NCBI RefSeq assembly: GCF_965219885.1
Contig: NZ_CBDCOT010000009.1
Location: forward strand, 1,178,001-1,242,000
Length of the DNA stretch: 64,000 bases
Source: Curvivirga sp965219885
GTDB taxonomy: Bacteria; Pseudomonadota; Alphaproteobacteria; UBA8366; Aestuariispiraceae
Reading direction: 5' to 3'
The notes beneath the pieces are model-generated. The model saw nothing but the letters and a program-made list of their open reading frames with translations, was not told where the DNA came from and did no database searches. Within the stretch, counting starts at the first letter, position 1, and each line of letters begins with the position of its first letter. This document shows positions 1 through 8,960 of this stretch, piece after piece. The position numbers and the translations under genes were made by a program.

Positions 1-395
1 ACTTTTTAAATGGGCTTCGTAAAGCGGCGAAACAAGAAAAATTTATCTTTGGTGAATGCGGTGGTTATATGACACTGGGCCGTCAAATTGTTGATAAAGA
101 AGGTGTTGCCCATGATATGGCAGGGCTGCTTCCAGTGATAACCAACTTCCAGAAACGCAAACTTCATTTGGGGTATCGTAAAGCTGAATTACAGCATGAT
201 TGTCCGTTAGGCAAAGCGGGCGATGTATATCTTGCACATGAATTTCACTATGCATCTACCGATGAAATTGATATGAGTGCAGAGACACTTTTCTCAACAA
301 AAGATGCAACCAACACGCCGATGGGCACCGTTGGTTTACGTGTTGGATCTGTGATGGGGTCCTTTATTCACTTGATCGATCGGATGAAACCGTGA
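1..395 (+). CDS. cobB: cobyrinate a,c-diamide synthase, C-terminal part (partial)
   Basis: The gene is cut by the left edge; the reading frame (codons from base 3) is open from the edge to the TGA at 393-395. CobB/CbiA amidates the a and c side chains of the corrin ring with glutamine and ATP in the cytoplasm. The visible part is the class-I-type glutamine amidotransferase domain: it begins just before GECGGYMTLG, which carries the nucleophilic cysteine, and has a downstream HEFHYA segment that probably supplies the catalytic histidine. An ATG at 69 is internal to this motif and is not the start. The next gene begins inside the stop codon (GTGA overlap), so the two are translationally coupled. 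It points away from the minus-strand cobalamin operon at 4425-10718 but belongs to the same pathway. Confidence 0.9.
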   Translation, partial: FLNGLRKAAKQEKFIFGECGGYMTLGRQIVDKEGVAHDMAGLLPVITNFQKRKLHLGYRKAELQHDCPLGKAGDVYLAHEFHYASTDEIDMSAETLFSTKDATNTPMGTVGLRVGSVMGSFIHLIDRMKP

Positions 396-889
396 GCCAG
401 TCAGAACAACTTCCTTTTTGGGAAACCAAGTCTCTTTATGAGATGACCCAGACAGAATGGGAATCTCTTTGTGATGGCTGTGGTCAATGTTGCCTGCATA
501 AAATGGAAGATATTGATACGGGGGAAATTGCGGTTACCAATGTGGCATGTAAATTACTGGATTTGAATAGTTGCCAATGTAAACATTATCCTAATCGGTT
601 GGATCATGTGCCAGATTGTGTGCAATTGACCCCCAAAGATGCTGAAACATTAACTTGGTTGCCGAAAACTTGTGCTTACAAACTTATTGTGGATGGGGAA
701 GATCTACCAGCTTGGCATCCTTTGATTTCTGGTGATCCAAATACAGTGCATGAAGCAGGCATTTCCGTGCAAGATGAAGTGGTTGGCGAAGAAGAAGTCG
801 AAGATTTGGAAGAGCATGTGATGCATTGGTTGGAGGCAGGTAATATGCCATTTAATTTTCAAGATCGCGATCCGGATTTCGAAGATTAA
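392..889 (+). CDS. UPF0260 (YcgN-type) cysteine-cluster protein
   Basis: A 165-residue protein with a GTG start overlapping the cobB stop by 4 bp. It carries the CxxCxxCC signature, seen here as CDGCGQCC (Cys27, 30, 33, 34), followed by further cysteines near 53, 61, 63, 76 and 94. This is the pattern of the zinc/iron-chelating YcgN/UPF0260 family. The middle part (CQCKHYPNR, PDCVQLT, WLPKTCAYK) also matches the family. The C-terminal 40 residues are very acidic. No enzymatic activity is established for the family that I know of; a metal-binding role is inferred from the cysteines. Coupling to cobB may be incidental or may reflect metal handling. Confidence 0.85.
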   Translation: MSQSEQLPFWETKSLYEMTQTEWESLCDGCGQCCLHKMEDIDTGEIAVTNVACKLLDLNSCQCKHYPNRLDHVPDCVQLTPKDAETLTWLPKTCAYKLIVDGEDLPAWHPLISGDPNTVHEAGISVQDEVVGEEEVEDLEEHVMHWLEAGNMPFNFQDRDPDFED

Positions 890-970
890 ATCTTATTCTT
901 TCTTTAGCGGCATTTTACTTCGCCAAAAAGAAGACTTCAGAATTTCATCAAAGCAGCCTACACTCCCTCA

Positions 971-1711
971 ATGCTTGAATTATTACGCTCTTCATCCAAG
1001 AAATCTCTGGAAACAGATCGACTTGCCCTAAAAGATGGGCAAGAAGTGATTATACGTTTCAAGGTAAATGCGCGTGCGAAACGCTTGATCCTGAAATATG
1101 ACACAGCTGAGCGAGAAGTTGTGGTGACTTTGCCAAAAGGAGTTTCACAACGTCAGGCTTGGCGATTTGTTGATCAGTATCATGAATGGATTGAGACGCA
1201 GATTTCTAAACAGGAAGCGCTTATTGAAGTTCATAATGGTGTCTTACTTTATGTTGAAGGGATTGAATATAAGATCACGCATGATCCGGAAGCAGGGCGA
1301 TCTTGCCGGTTAACCGAAGAAAGTTTGTTGATTGTCGGTGGTCCCGAAGAACATATGCCACGTCGTGTCATGGATTTCCTTAAGAAGAAGGCAAAAGAAA
1401 GATTCAAAGAAAGAGTTGATTATTATACAGATCAACTTGGTGTCCAACATCGACGTATTAGTATTCGTGATACGAAAAGCCGTTGGGGAAGTTGTGCGTC
1501 AGATGGAAGTTTAAACTTTTCCTGGCGCCTCATTATGGCACCAAGATATGTCTTGGATTATGTGGTCGCACATGAAGTGGCGCATATCCGGGAACATAAT
1601 CATTCAAGTGCCTTTTGGGCGATTGTCGAAGAATTAGATCCGGAATGGAGAAAGTCCCGGGATTGGCTGCATCAACATGGCGGAAAATTACACGCCGTGA
1701 CTTTTAATTGA
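971..1711 (+). CDS. YgjP-like (DUF45/M48-type) metallopeptidase
   Basis: A 246-residue cytoplasmic protein without signal peptide. The zinc site is HEVAH (His201, Glu202, His205), followed by His211 in the HNHSSAFW segment as the likely third ligand. Upstream is the family hallmark TKSRWGSCASDGS, then WRLIMAP. This is the YgjP/SprT-like DUF45 architecture. Substrate is unknown for most members; a role in protein quality control is family lore and not shown here. The ATG at 971 lacks an obvious Shine-Dalgarno sequence, so a different start is possible. The gene is followed 7 bp later by the first Bcr/CflA exporter and is probably cotranscribed with it. Confidence 0.85.
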   Translation: MLELLRSSSKKSLETDRLALKDGQEVIIRFKVNARAKRLILKYDTAEREVVVTLPKGVSQRQAWRFVDQYHEWIETQISKQEALIEVHNGVLLYVEGIEYKITHDPEAGRSCRLTEESLLIVGGPEEHMPRRVMDFLKKKAKERFKERVDYYTDQLGVQHRRISIRDTKSRWGSCASDGSLNFSWRLIMAPRYVLDYVVAHEVAHIREHNHSSAFWAIVEELDPEWRKSRDWLHQHGGKLHAVTFN

Positions 1712-1718
1712 GATAATT

Positions 1719-2957
1719 ATGAATATTTCGAAACAGGATTATATCAAAGCTGATCCCGATCATACGCCATCGGTTTGGTTTAGTATCCTTTTGACTGCCT
1801 TAACATCTATGGGTGTTTTGTCGGTGACTTTATATGTGCCTGCTATGCTGGGCATTGCGGATGACTTTCAGGTGGATAAGGTTTCCGTACAGGTTACTTT
1901 ATCTTTATTCTTGTTTGGCTTCGCCTTTGGTCAGCTTGTTTACGGGCCCTTAAGTGATCAGTTCGGCCGTCGTCCCGTTCTTTTATCCGGTTTGGCTTTT
2001 TATGCGGTTTCCAGTTTTATCTGTGCCTTGGCGCAAGATATTGAGGCCCTGCAATTTGCACGTCTTTTTCAAGGGATTGGCGCCTGTTGCGGGGCTGTAA
2101 TTTCACGTGCTGTCGTTCGGGATTTATATCATCAAGATCAGGCCATCCGGGTTTTTGCTTTTGTGGCGACGGCATTGTCTTTAACCCCTGCAATTGCCCC
2201 TATTATTGGCGGGCAGTTAACCGTGTGGTTTAGCTGGCAGGCTTGCTTTTACTTCTTGGCCGTTGTGGGAAGCGTGATGTTTATTTGGTCTTTCTTTCAT
2301 TTAAAGGAAAGTAATACGGAAAAATTATCAGGTGCGATTAACCCAATTCGTTTGGCTAAAATCTATTGGCAAGTGGTGAGCAATTTAAGATTTGTGGCGT
2401 TGGTGATGATCAGTAGTCTGCTATTTGGTGGTTTGATGAGTTACACCACTTTAAGTCCGTTCCTGATGTTGGAAGAATTAAAATTAACGCCGGATCAATA
2501 TGGATTGCTTATCATGTTTACGGCGGCAGCTTATGGTTTTGGTAGTTATATGTCAGGCCGCATGGTGAAAGTGATTGGGCATCAGGCGATTATGATAGGT
2601 GGGCCAATTATATCTATTGGCGGCGCTTTGTTGATGTGGGCCTTAAGTTTTGAACTTTCGATTATCTATCTGGTTTTACCAGCCTCCATCTATCTAATTG
2701 GGAATGGATTTGTGGCACCCACCACGATGGCAGCCGCTATGCAACCTTTCCCCAGAATTGCCGGGAGTGCTTCGGCCATGATGGGGGCATTTCAAATGGG
2801 CGTCGCTGGGATTGTGAGTGTTCTGGTGAATAAAGTATATGACGCAACGGCCTTGCCTTTGTCTCAAGTTATGCTGGGTTTGGCCTTTGCATCGCTTGCC
2901 TGTGCATTTTACGTCATATTTACAGATCGACATATTGCGGCTAAACAGCCTGTCTGA
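1719..2957 (+). CDS. MFS drug exporter, Bcr/CflA family (copy 1)
   Basis: A 412-residue inner-membrane protein with about 12 hydrophobic helices. Helix 1 ends in VTLYVPAMLGIADDF, and the MFS motif A between helices 2 and 3 is GPLSDQFGRRPVLL. The helix 4 region IGACCGAVISRAVVRD, with its conserved RAVVRD, is the Bcr/CflA signature. These proteins export drugs or small metabolites in exchange for protons; the substrate cannot be told from sequence. It starts 7 bp after the metalloprotease stop and is followed 23 bp later by a second Bcr/CflA transporter. The two are clearly paralogous, with the same motifs in the same order. Confidence 0.9.
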   Translation: MNISKQDYIKADPDHTPSVWFSILLTALTSMGVLSVTLYVPAMLGIADDFQVDKVSVQVTLSLFLFGFAFGQLVYGPLSDQFGRRPVLLSGLAFYAVSSFICALAQDIEALQFARLFQGIGACCGAVISRAVVRDLYHQDQAIRVFAFVATALSLTPAIAPIIGGQLTVWFSWQACFYFLAVVGSVMFIWSFFHLKESNTEKLSGAINPIRLAKIYWQVVSNLRFVALVMISSLLFGGLMSYTTLSPFLMLEELKLTPDQYGLLIMFTAAAYGFGSYMSGRMVKVIGHQAIMIGGPIISIGGALLMWALSFELSIIYLVLPASIYLIGNGFVAPTTMAAAMQPFPRIAGSASAMMGAFQMGVAGIVSVLVNKVYDATALPLSQVMLGLAFASLACAFYVIFTDRHIAAKQPV

Positions 2958-2980
2958 TTTTAATTTTTTGGATTTTCGAA

Positions 2981-4228
2981 ATGGCAATTCGCCCTACTCA
3001 TTTGGCAGTCACTTTTTTGCTGACCATGTTGACAGCTCTTGGTCCCATTAGCACAGACTTATATCTTCCAGCCTTACCGAATATTCAAGATAGCTTTCAG
3101 ACTGATGTACCAACGGTGCAGTTGACCCTAAGTGTCTATATGGTGGCCTTTGCTATTTGTCAGTTATTTGCAGGCGCCATGAGTGATCAATATGGCCGGC
3201 GTAAGATTTTACTGGGCAGTACTTTTATCTATTTCTTGGCATCTATTTTTTGCTATTTTGCAGGCAGCATAGAAGAACTTATTGCGGGTCGCCTTTTGCA
3301 AGCAGTTGGTGCCTGTGGGGGGATTGTCATTGCCCGCGCTGTGATCCGCGATGTGTATCAGCCCGTTGATGCTGCAAAGTTAATGTCACATATGGGCACT
3401 GTTATGGCGATCGCCCCGGCAGCAGGGCCGATCCTTGGTGGTATCGTGACGGTTTATTTTGGTTGGCAAGGCAACTTTGTGATGCTTTCAGCCTTTGGCG
3501 GATTATGCCTATTTGGGATTTATTTCCTGCTTGGGGAAACGAATAAACATATTGATCCCCATGCGATTAAGCCGCGCCGGATGATGAGAAACTTTAAATT
3601 CATGCTCTCTCATCGTGCTTTTGTGGGCTTTATGTTGGCCTGCCTTTTCACCTACTCAGGATTATTCGCCTGGATTTCAGGATCCGCATTTGTGTTTATT
3701 GAGGTGATTGGTTTAAGTCCGGATCAATATGGATATGTTTTTGCCGGTATGGTCGTGGGGTATATGATCGGTACGCAATTTGGTGGACGTACAGTCAAAA
3801 AAATCGGAATGCGGAAATTGATCTTACTTGGTGCCTTATTTGAAATGCTGGGTGGTGGTGTAATGCTGAGCATGGTCCTCATTGAATATGTAACGGTGGC
3901 AAGTATCCTAATTCCAATGGTGCTTTATGCAGCTGGTATGGGATTGGTTTTACCCAATTCTGTGGCCTCAGCTGTTGGGCCTTTCCCGAAAATGGCAGGT
4001 GCAGCCAGTAGTTTGATGGGTTTCATGCAATATTCAGGTGCCGCATTTGTTGGACTGGCCGTAGGGCATAGTTTCAATCTAACCGCATTCCCTATGGCTT
4101 TTGCCATTGCTGTGATGGGGGTGTTAACCATGGTTGTCTATTGGATGGTTATTCGTGGTGCCGAAGATTTAAAAGACGCTGGTACGCCTGATGAACCAGC
4201 GGCTAAGATTATTGAGGAAGCCGTTTAA
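2981..4228 (+). CDS. MFS drug exporter, Bcr/CflA family (copy 2)
   Basis: A 415-residue MFS protein, paralogue of the gene just upstream. It opens with STDLYLPALPNIQDSF, typical of Bcr/CflA helix 1. It then has motif A GAMSDQYGRRKILLG and the helix 4 signature GACGGIVIARAVIRDVY. A C-terminal cytoplasmic tail of about 25 residues is acidic. It is the last gene of the rightward group. A strong bidirectional terminator lies about 140 bp downstream, facing the cobalamin operon. A drug or metabolite efflux role is from the family; the substrate is unknown. Confidence 0.9.
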   Translation: MAIRPTHLAVTFLLTMLTALGPISTDLYLPALPNIQDSFQTDVPTVQLTLSVYMVAFAICQLFAGAMSDQYGRRKILLGSTFIYFLASIFCYFAGSIEELIAGRLLQAVGACGGIVIARAVIRDVYQPVDAAKLMSHMGTVMAIAPAAGPILGGIVTVYFGWQGNFVMLSAFGGLCLFGIYFLLGETNKHIDPHAIKPRRMMRNFKFMLSHRAFVGFMLACLFTYSGLFAWISGSAFVFIEVIGLSPDQYGYVFAGMVVGYMIGTQFGGRTVKKIGMRKLILLGALFEMLGGGVMLSMVLIEYVTVASILIPMVLYAAGMGLVLPNSVASAVGPFPKMAGAASSLMGFMQYSGAAFVGLAVGHSFNLTAFPMAFAIAVMGVLTMVVYWMVIRGAEDLKDAGTPDEPAAKIIEEAV

Positions 4229-4366
4229 AACACGAGTCAGTGATCACCGTCACAGGACTTGAATTTTGAATCTGTTATCCTATATATCCGTTAAGATAGT
4301 TTAGTTTGAATGACTCCCTCCCCTGTTTAACTGTGAAAACTGGCTATTGCATAAGACGTTTATAAG

Positions 4367-4397
4367 AAAAGGGCCGGAAAATTTTCCAGCCCTTTTT
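4367..4397. terminator. bidirectional rho-independent terminator
   Basis: A near-perfect palindrome: A4 GGGC C GGAAAA on the left pairs with TTTTCC A GCCC T5 on the right, with a single mismatched pair in the stem. The A-run before and T-run after make it work on both strands. It sits between the convergent exporter gene (ends 4228) and cobM (ends 4425). Confidence 0.85.
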
Positions 4398-4424
4398 GTA
4401 TGTCATGCATGAATTTGAAATTTA

Positions 4425-5177
4425 TTACGGTCTCAAAACATGTGTGTGGTCGATATGATAAAGATGGCTATCATCAAAATCTTCATTTTCAAAAACACGT
4501 CCCACTAGGATCAAAGCTGTGCGAGTTAGTTTTGCCGCTTTTACTTTCTTGCGAATGTCAGACAAATTACCACGAATAATCGCTTGGTCCGGCCATGTGG
4601 CACGATAAACAACAACCACTGGGCAATCTTCGCCATAAAGCGGGGTCAGGTCTTTAACCACATTTGCCAAATTGGTGATGGATAGATGGACTGCCAATGT
4701 CGCGCCACTTTTACCCAAAGTTACCAAATCTTCACCTTCAGGCATTTCTGAGGAACGTGTAGATGTTCGTGTCAGAATGATTGTTTGGCTGACACCTGCA
4801 AGGGTTAATTCAGATTCAACCAAGGCAGCACTTGCCGCAAAAGCTGGGACGCCCGGGCAGATATCATATGGGATACCTAGTGTCTTTAAACGACGGATTT
4901 GCTCACCAATGGCACCATAGATGGATGGATCACCGGAATGAACACGGGCAACATCTTCCCCACGGTCATGGGCTTTTACGATCTCATCAATGATTTGGTC
5001 TAGATGCATAGGAGCCGTATCCATGACCAATGCGCCTTCTGGTGCTTCAGATACAATTGCTTCTGGCACCAGTGACCCTGCATACAGGCAAGTTTTACAT
5101 TTTTGGATAAGTTTCAGGCCGCGAACGGTGATCAGGTCTTCTGCACCCGGTCCGGCACCAATGAAATGTACAGTCAT
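4425..5177 (-). CDS. cobM: precorrin-4 / cobalt-precorrin-4 C11-methyltransferase
   Basis: A 250-residue class III (tetrapyrrole-type) SAM methyltransferase, the CobM/CbiF step that methylates C11 of the corrin precursor. The start VHFIGAGPGAEDLITVRG is the N-terminal family motif. VHSGDPSIYGA is the SAM-site motif, and PGVPAFAASAA follows. Length fits the family (about 250). It is the last gene of the minus-strand operon, 14 bp after the CbiG-CobJ fusion gene, and reads into the bidirectional terminator at 4367. Whether the substrate carries cobalt depends on the route; see the CbiX and CbiG entries. Confidence 0.93.
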   Translation of the reverse strand: MTVHFIGAGPGAEDLITVRGLKLIQKCKTCLYAGSLVPEAIVSEAPEGALVMDTAPMHLDQIIDEIVKAHDRGEDVARVHSGDPSIYGAIGEQIRRLKTLGIPYDICPGVPAFAASAALVESELTLAGVSQTIILTRTSTRSSEMPEGEDLVTLGKSGATLAVHLSITNLANVVKDLTPLYGEDCPVVVVYRATWPDQAIIRGNLSDIRKKVKAAKLTRTALILVGRVFENEDFDDSHLYHIDHTHVLRP

Positions 5178-5191
5178 TTGTCTTATCCTTC

Positions 5192-7000
5192 TTAGTCAGT
5201 CATTTTCTTTGCATAGCCGCGCGGCGTATAGACAAATACCTTGCCGCCACGTTCTACGAAACGAGTTTCGGAATTACCGATCATCACCAAAGTCAACATA
5301 TCTACTTCTTCTGGATTAAACTCCGAAAGTTTAACCACACGTACTGTTTCATCCGGACGACCTAAGTTTCGTGCAATAACCACGGGTGTTGTATCCGGGC
5401 GATGCTTTAACAAAATTTCTTTTGCTTCCGGCAGTAATGTACGGCGACGTAGGCTTTGCGGGTTATAGAAAGAAATCACAAAATCGCCTTCACCTGCCGC
5501 ATTCAAACGTTTTAAGATATGTTCACGTGGTGTCAGAAGATCGGACAAGCTGATGGTGCAGAAATCGTGGTTGATCGGTGCGCCAATGCGTGCAGCCGCT
5601 GCTTGGAATGCAGAAATACCCGGTGCCACTGTGACATCAACACCATTCCATGCACGGTCATCTGCGCGATCGATTAATTCAAATACCAAAGTTGCCAAAG
5701 CATAGATGCCGGGGTCACCAGAACAAACCAATGCGATTTTTTTACCTTCTGCGGCTAATTCCAATGCACGGCGGGCACGGGCTTCTTCTTCACCCAATTC
5801 GGAATTATGAGTTGGTTTGCCCGCGATCAAGTCATCACATAAATCCAGATAAAGCTGGTAACCAACGATTTCTTCTGCATCTTGCAGTAAATGAACGGCT
5901 TCAGCCGTACGCCAGTTTTCTGTACCTGGGCCGATGCCGATGACATATAGTTTTCCAGCCTCGCGACCTTTATCCATGAAATTAATTCCTTTGTTATTTC
6001 TGGCAATTGCCATTGTATGTTTTGGATCTTTTTGTTTGGGAAGGATCAATTCACCACCATCTCCTGCGAGGGAGAGGGCCGAACCTTCCGCAACGCCATA
6101 ACATCCTGTTTCTTTGAACACGATTTCAGATGGGTTTTGGAGTTGATCCTTATATTTGTTGAGAGCCGATGCCTCAAAAACGCGAAAAGGGATATCAAGT
6201 TCTTTTGCCAAGCCGTTCATGGCTGCTTCATCAACTTTGATATCAATGCTGCCCATGGCAGCAATACTTTGTGCAGACAGATTTGCGTCATCCAGTTGTT
6301 TCTTTACATGGGATATTAATCCTGATGCTGGCGCATTTCTCTCACAACCAACACCAAGAGCAAGAACCGGTGGATGAATGACCAAGCTTTTGTCATTTAC
6401 ACGATCGGATTTGTCCGTTACGAAAACGCAATATTCTCCGGATGAGGAAAATACCTCTGAAGGCGGCCAACTTTCATCGCCCGCTTCATGAATCAGTTGA
6501 ACCTTCTCACCGGCTAACAGGGCCGCGGTGATGGGTTTCATTACTTCAGGATTTTCAAGCTTATATCCAATTGGTGGTTCATCCAAGGAGAAACCTAGTT
6601 TTAAATCGCCCGCAGTTGTAACGGCAGCGTGAATGTTAAGATGGCTTGCCAGATCACGCGCCATTTGATTTGCGCCATGATGCCCCCCAAGAAGAGGAAT
6701 AATAAATTGACCATCTTCAGATAAAGAGAGAAGCGCAGGTTCATCACGCTTATCACCTAAAGTTGGTGCAACGGCACGGATCAAAATCCCGGATGCGCAT
6801 ATCCCGATAATGGAATGGCCCGATTTATATAGCTTTTGAATATGGGAAATGGTTTCTGTGAAATAGGTATCACAACCTTCCTCAATCCTTTTTTTGAAAC
6901 CATGAATTTCCGCCTGTCCAAGCGCAGATTTCACCTTTGCTGCCAAAGGCAGGGCGCTATCTGTCAGGATAAGGATGGCAGCAGTCGGTTTCAGAGGCAT
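5192..7000 (-). CDS. cbiG-cobJ: CbiG-CobJ fusion: cobalt-precorrin-5A hydrolase / precorrin-3B C17-methyltransferase
   Basis: A 602-residue two-enzyme fusion. Residues 1 to about 340 are CbiG: an N-terminal part with GICASGILIRAVAP and GGHHGANQMA, and a C-terminal CbiG domain beginning at LALGVGCERNAPASGL. CbiG opens the ring-A lactone and releases the C20 fragment as acetaldehyde. Residues about 348 to 602 are CobJ/CbiH, the C17-methyltransferase and ring-contraction enzyme, starting at KLYVIGIGPGTENW and carrying VCSGDPGIYA and FYNPQSLRRR. The two activities flank CobM in the anaerobic route, which makes the fusion logical. It lies 4 bp after cobI and 14 bp before cobM. CbiG is normally a marker of the oxygen-independent pathway. 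Confidence 0.92.
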   Translation of the reverse strand: MPLKPTAAILILTDSALPLAAKVKSALGQAEIHGFKKRIEEGCDTYFTETISHIQKLYKSGHSIIGICASGILIRAVAPTLGDKRDEPALLSLSEDGQFIIPLLGGHHGANQMARDLASHLNIHAAVTTAGDLKLGFSLDEPPIGYKLENPEVMKPITAALLAGEKVQLIHEAGDESWPPSEVFSSSGEYCVFVTDKSDRVNDKSLVIHPPVLALGVGCERNAPASGLISHVKKQLDDANLSAQSIAAMGSIDIKVDEAAMNGLAKELDIPFRVFEASALNKYKDQLQNPSEIVFKETGCYGVAEGSALSLAGDGGELILPKQKDPKHTMAIARNNKGINFMDKGREAGKLYVIGIGPGTENWRTAEAVHLLQDAEEIVGYQLYLDLCDDLIAGKPTHNSELGEEEARARRALELAAEGKKIALVCSGDPGIYALATLVFELIDRADDRAWNGVDVTVAPGISAFQAAAARIGAPINHDFCTISLSDLLTPREHILKRLNAAGEGDFVISFYNPQSLRRRTLLPEAKEILLKHRPDTTPVVIARNLGRPDETVRVVKLSEFNPEEVDMLTLVMIGNSETRFVERGGKVFVYTPRGYAKKMTD

Positions 7001-7004
7001 CAGA

Positions 7005-7733
7005 TTATTCCTCTTTCCAGGCTTCGCCGCGTTTATGAATTAAAATCATGGAGAAATATGGGGCTGTTTCCAACTCAACCTCCGCCAATGGCGCGACTAT
7101 TTGCTTGTCCATTGTCGCATGACTGATATAGCGAGCTTGATCTGTAAGGCCTAATTCTTCAATGACCCGACGGATTTTGGGAAGATGACGCCCAACTTTC
7201 ATTATGGCTGCCGCTTCTGCACGGTCCAGTCGACGTTTCATTATGTCTTCTTCAACAGGTCCGGGAATGACCGTCATCACATCATTCCGACTTGCTAGTG
7301 GCGCGCCAACTGCGGCCGCGGTTGCCATTAATGAGGATACCCCGGGAATGACCTGGATCGGAAATTCGTCCGCCAGGCGACCAAACAAATACATAAAGGA
7401 GCCGTAAAAGAAGGGATCACCTTCACACAAAACAGCCACATCTTTGCCCGCATTTAATTGTTCTGCAATTTCGACTGCTGCTTTGTCATAAACATTTTGT
7501 GCCGGAAAACGGGCAACTTCCATCGGCATACGAATGGGAATTTCGTGATGATGCCCATCTAGATGTGGTTCAGCAATTGTGCGTGCCAAACTGTCCCCTT
7601 CTAAAAGGGCGGGCCAAGCCAAAACATCGACTTCACGGATCACGCGTAGAGCTTTTAGGGTGATAAGTTCAGGATCACCCGGACCAACGCCCACGCCGAA
7701 AAGTGTACCCGTATTTTTAATCACTTTTGTCAT
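7005..7733 (-). CDS. cobI: precorrin-2 C20-methyltransferase
   Basis: A 242-residue tetrapyrrole methyltransferase, CobI/CbiL type, that adds the C20 methyl to (cobalt-)precorrin-2. The N terminus GTLFGVGVGPGDPELITLKA is the family signature. CEGDPFFYGSFMYLF is the SAM-site motif; the Phe-Phe-Tyr version is typical of CobI. VIPGVSSLMATAAAVG follows. It is 18 bp downstream of cobL and only 4 bp upstream of the CbiG-CobJ gene, in the middle of the cobalamin operon. Confidence 0.93.
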   Translation of the reverse strand: MTKVIKNTGTLFGVGVGPGDPELITLKALRVIREVDVLAWPALLEGDSLARTIAEPHLDGHHHEIPIRMPMEVARFPAQNVYDKAAVEIAEQLNAGKDVAVLCEGDPFFYGSFMYLFGRLADEFPIQVIPGVSSLMATAAAVGAPLASRNDVMTVIPGPVEEDIMKRRLDRAEAAAIMKVGRHLPKIRRVIEELGLTDQARYISHATMDKQIVAPLAEVELETAPYFSMILIHKRGEAWKEE

Positions 7734-7751
7734 ATTCTTATTCTTCTTACA

Positions 7752-8960
7752 TTAAGACTTGGTTACGGCATATTGCGTAACTTGCATGAAAGGTTTCCAG
7801 CCATGATGTGGGCCAACTTTGGTTAAGCGGGACACGGATTGACGCGACATTTCACCGCCCCAGTTTTCCCACATTTCCATAAGTTTTACTTCCCCTTGTA
7901 AGGTAACGGCATTGGCAACCAAACGCCCACCTATTGGTAATGTATCCCAACATGCTTCAACCAAACCTTCGGATGTTAATCCGCCACCAATAAAGATTGC
8001 ATCGGGAGTTAAAAGACCATCAAGGCTTTCTGGGGCACGGCCTTGGATGATTTTCAAGGTTGGTGTTCCAAGGCTAAGAGCGTTATCTGCCATTAATCCA
8101 AGACGTTCGTCGTTATCTTCAATGGCAATGGCTTTACCACCTGCACGCATCCATTCAATTGCGATGGACCCGCAACCAGCCCCAACGTCCCAAAGTAACT
8201 CACCCGGTTTGGGTGCAAGTAAAGCCAAGGTTGCTGCCCGTACTTCGCGTTTGGTCATTTTGCCATCATGGGAGAAGGCATCGTCAGGTAAGCCTGCGAT
8301 ACGCGATAAAGATGCTGTCTGATCATCAGCTACGCATTCGATGCAAATGACGTTGAGATCAGCTGTTTTTTCATCACCCCACTCTTTTGCAGTATTAGAT
8401 ATACGGCCCTCATCACTTCCACCCATATGGGATAAAACTGTGATCCGGCTTTCCGCAAGTCCTTTGAGGCATAGGAGTTCCGCGACTTGCGCAGGGGTTT
8501 CTCCATTTGCGGAAAGTGCGATCAATTTGACACCATTTCGAAGGTGTAATGATAAATTTTCAAGCGGTCTGCCATGTAAGGTTAAGCATTCGGTGAAGGG
8601 GTCTGTTAAAGCCCATCCCATTTTCGCGGAAGCAAGCGCAAATGCGCCAACTGTAGGAACAATATCCAGTTGCTCATACCCAAAATGTTTACCTAAAGTC
8701 ACACCAATCCCATAAGACATCGGATCGCCAGTCGCAAGCACAACTACTTGTTTGCCCTTTAGTTTCTCTATATCAGCTAGAGTATCTTTTAAGGGGGATC
8801 GCCACGTCATTTGATTGGCTTTGGTTTCACCTATCATCGCAAGATGGCGGTCACCGCCGATCACCACATCGGCTTGATCAATCAAAATACGACTACTGGC
8901 AGAAAGGCCATTCAGCCCATCTTCACCAATGCCAATGACTTTGATCCATCTTTGGCTCAT
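7752..8960 (-). CDS. cobL: precorrin-6Y C5,15-methyltransferase (decarboxylating), CbiE-CbiT fusion
   Basis: A 402-residue CobL protein. Residues 1 to about 200 form the CbiE tetrapyrrole methyltransferase half (IKVIGIGEDGLNGLS, VVLATGDPMSYGIG). Residues about 220 to 400 form the CbiT half, a Rossmann methyltransferase with DVGAGCGSIAIEWMR as the SAM-binding glycine loop. It methylates C5 and C15 and decarboxylates the ring-C acetate. Length is as expected for fused CobL. The start codon overlaps the cobH stop by 4 bp, giving translational coupling. Confidence 0.93.
   Translation of the reverse strand: MSQRWIKVIGIGEDGLNGLSASSRILIDQADVVIGGDRHLAMIGETKANQMTWRSPLKDTLADIEKLKGKQVVVLATGDPMSYGIGVTLGKHFGYEQLDIVPTVGAFALASAKMGWALTDPFTECLTLHGRPLENLSLHLRNGVKLIALSANGETPAQVAELLCLKGLAESRITVLSHMGGSDEGRISNTAKEWGDEKTADLNVICIECVADDQTASLSRIAGLPDDAFSHDGKMTKREVRAATLALLAPKPGELLWDVGAGCGSIAIEWMRAGGKAIAIEDNDERLGLMADNALSLGTPTLKIIQGRAPESLDGLLTPDAIFIGGGLTSEGLVEACWDTLPIGGRLVANAVTLQGEVKLMEMWENWGGEMSRQSVSRLTKVGPHHGWKPFMQVTQYAVTKS

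Noticed and set aside
7912..8322. Open frame of 136 codons on the plus strand
   Set aside because: Antisense to cobL and without a family match or ribosome site.
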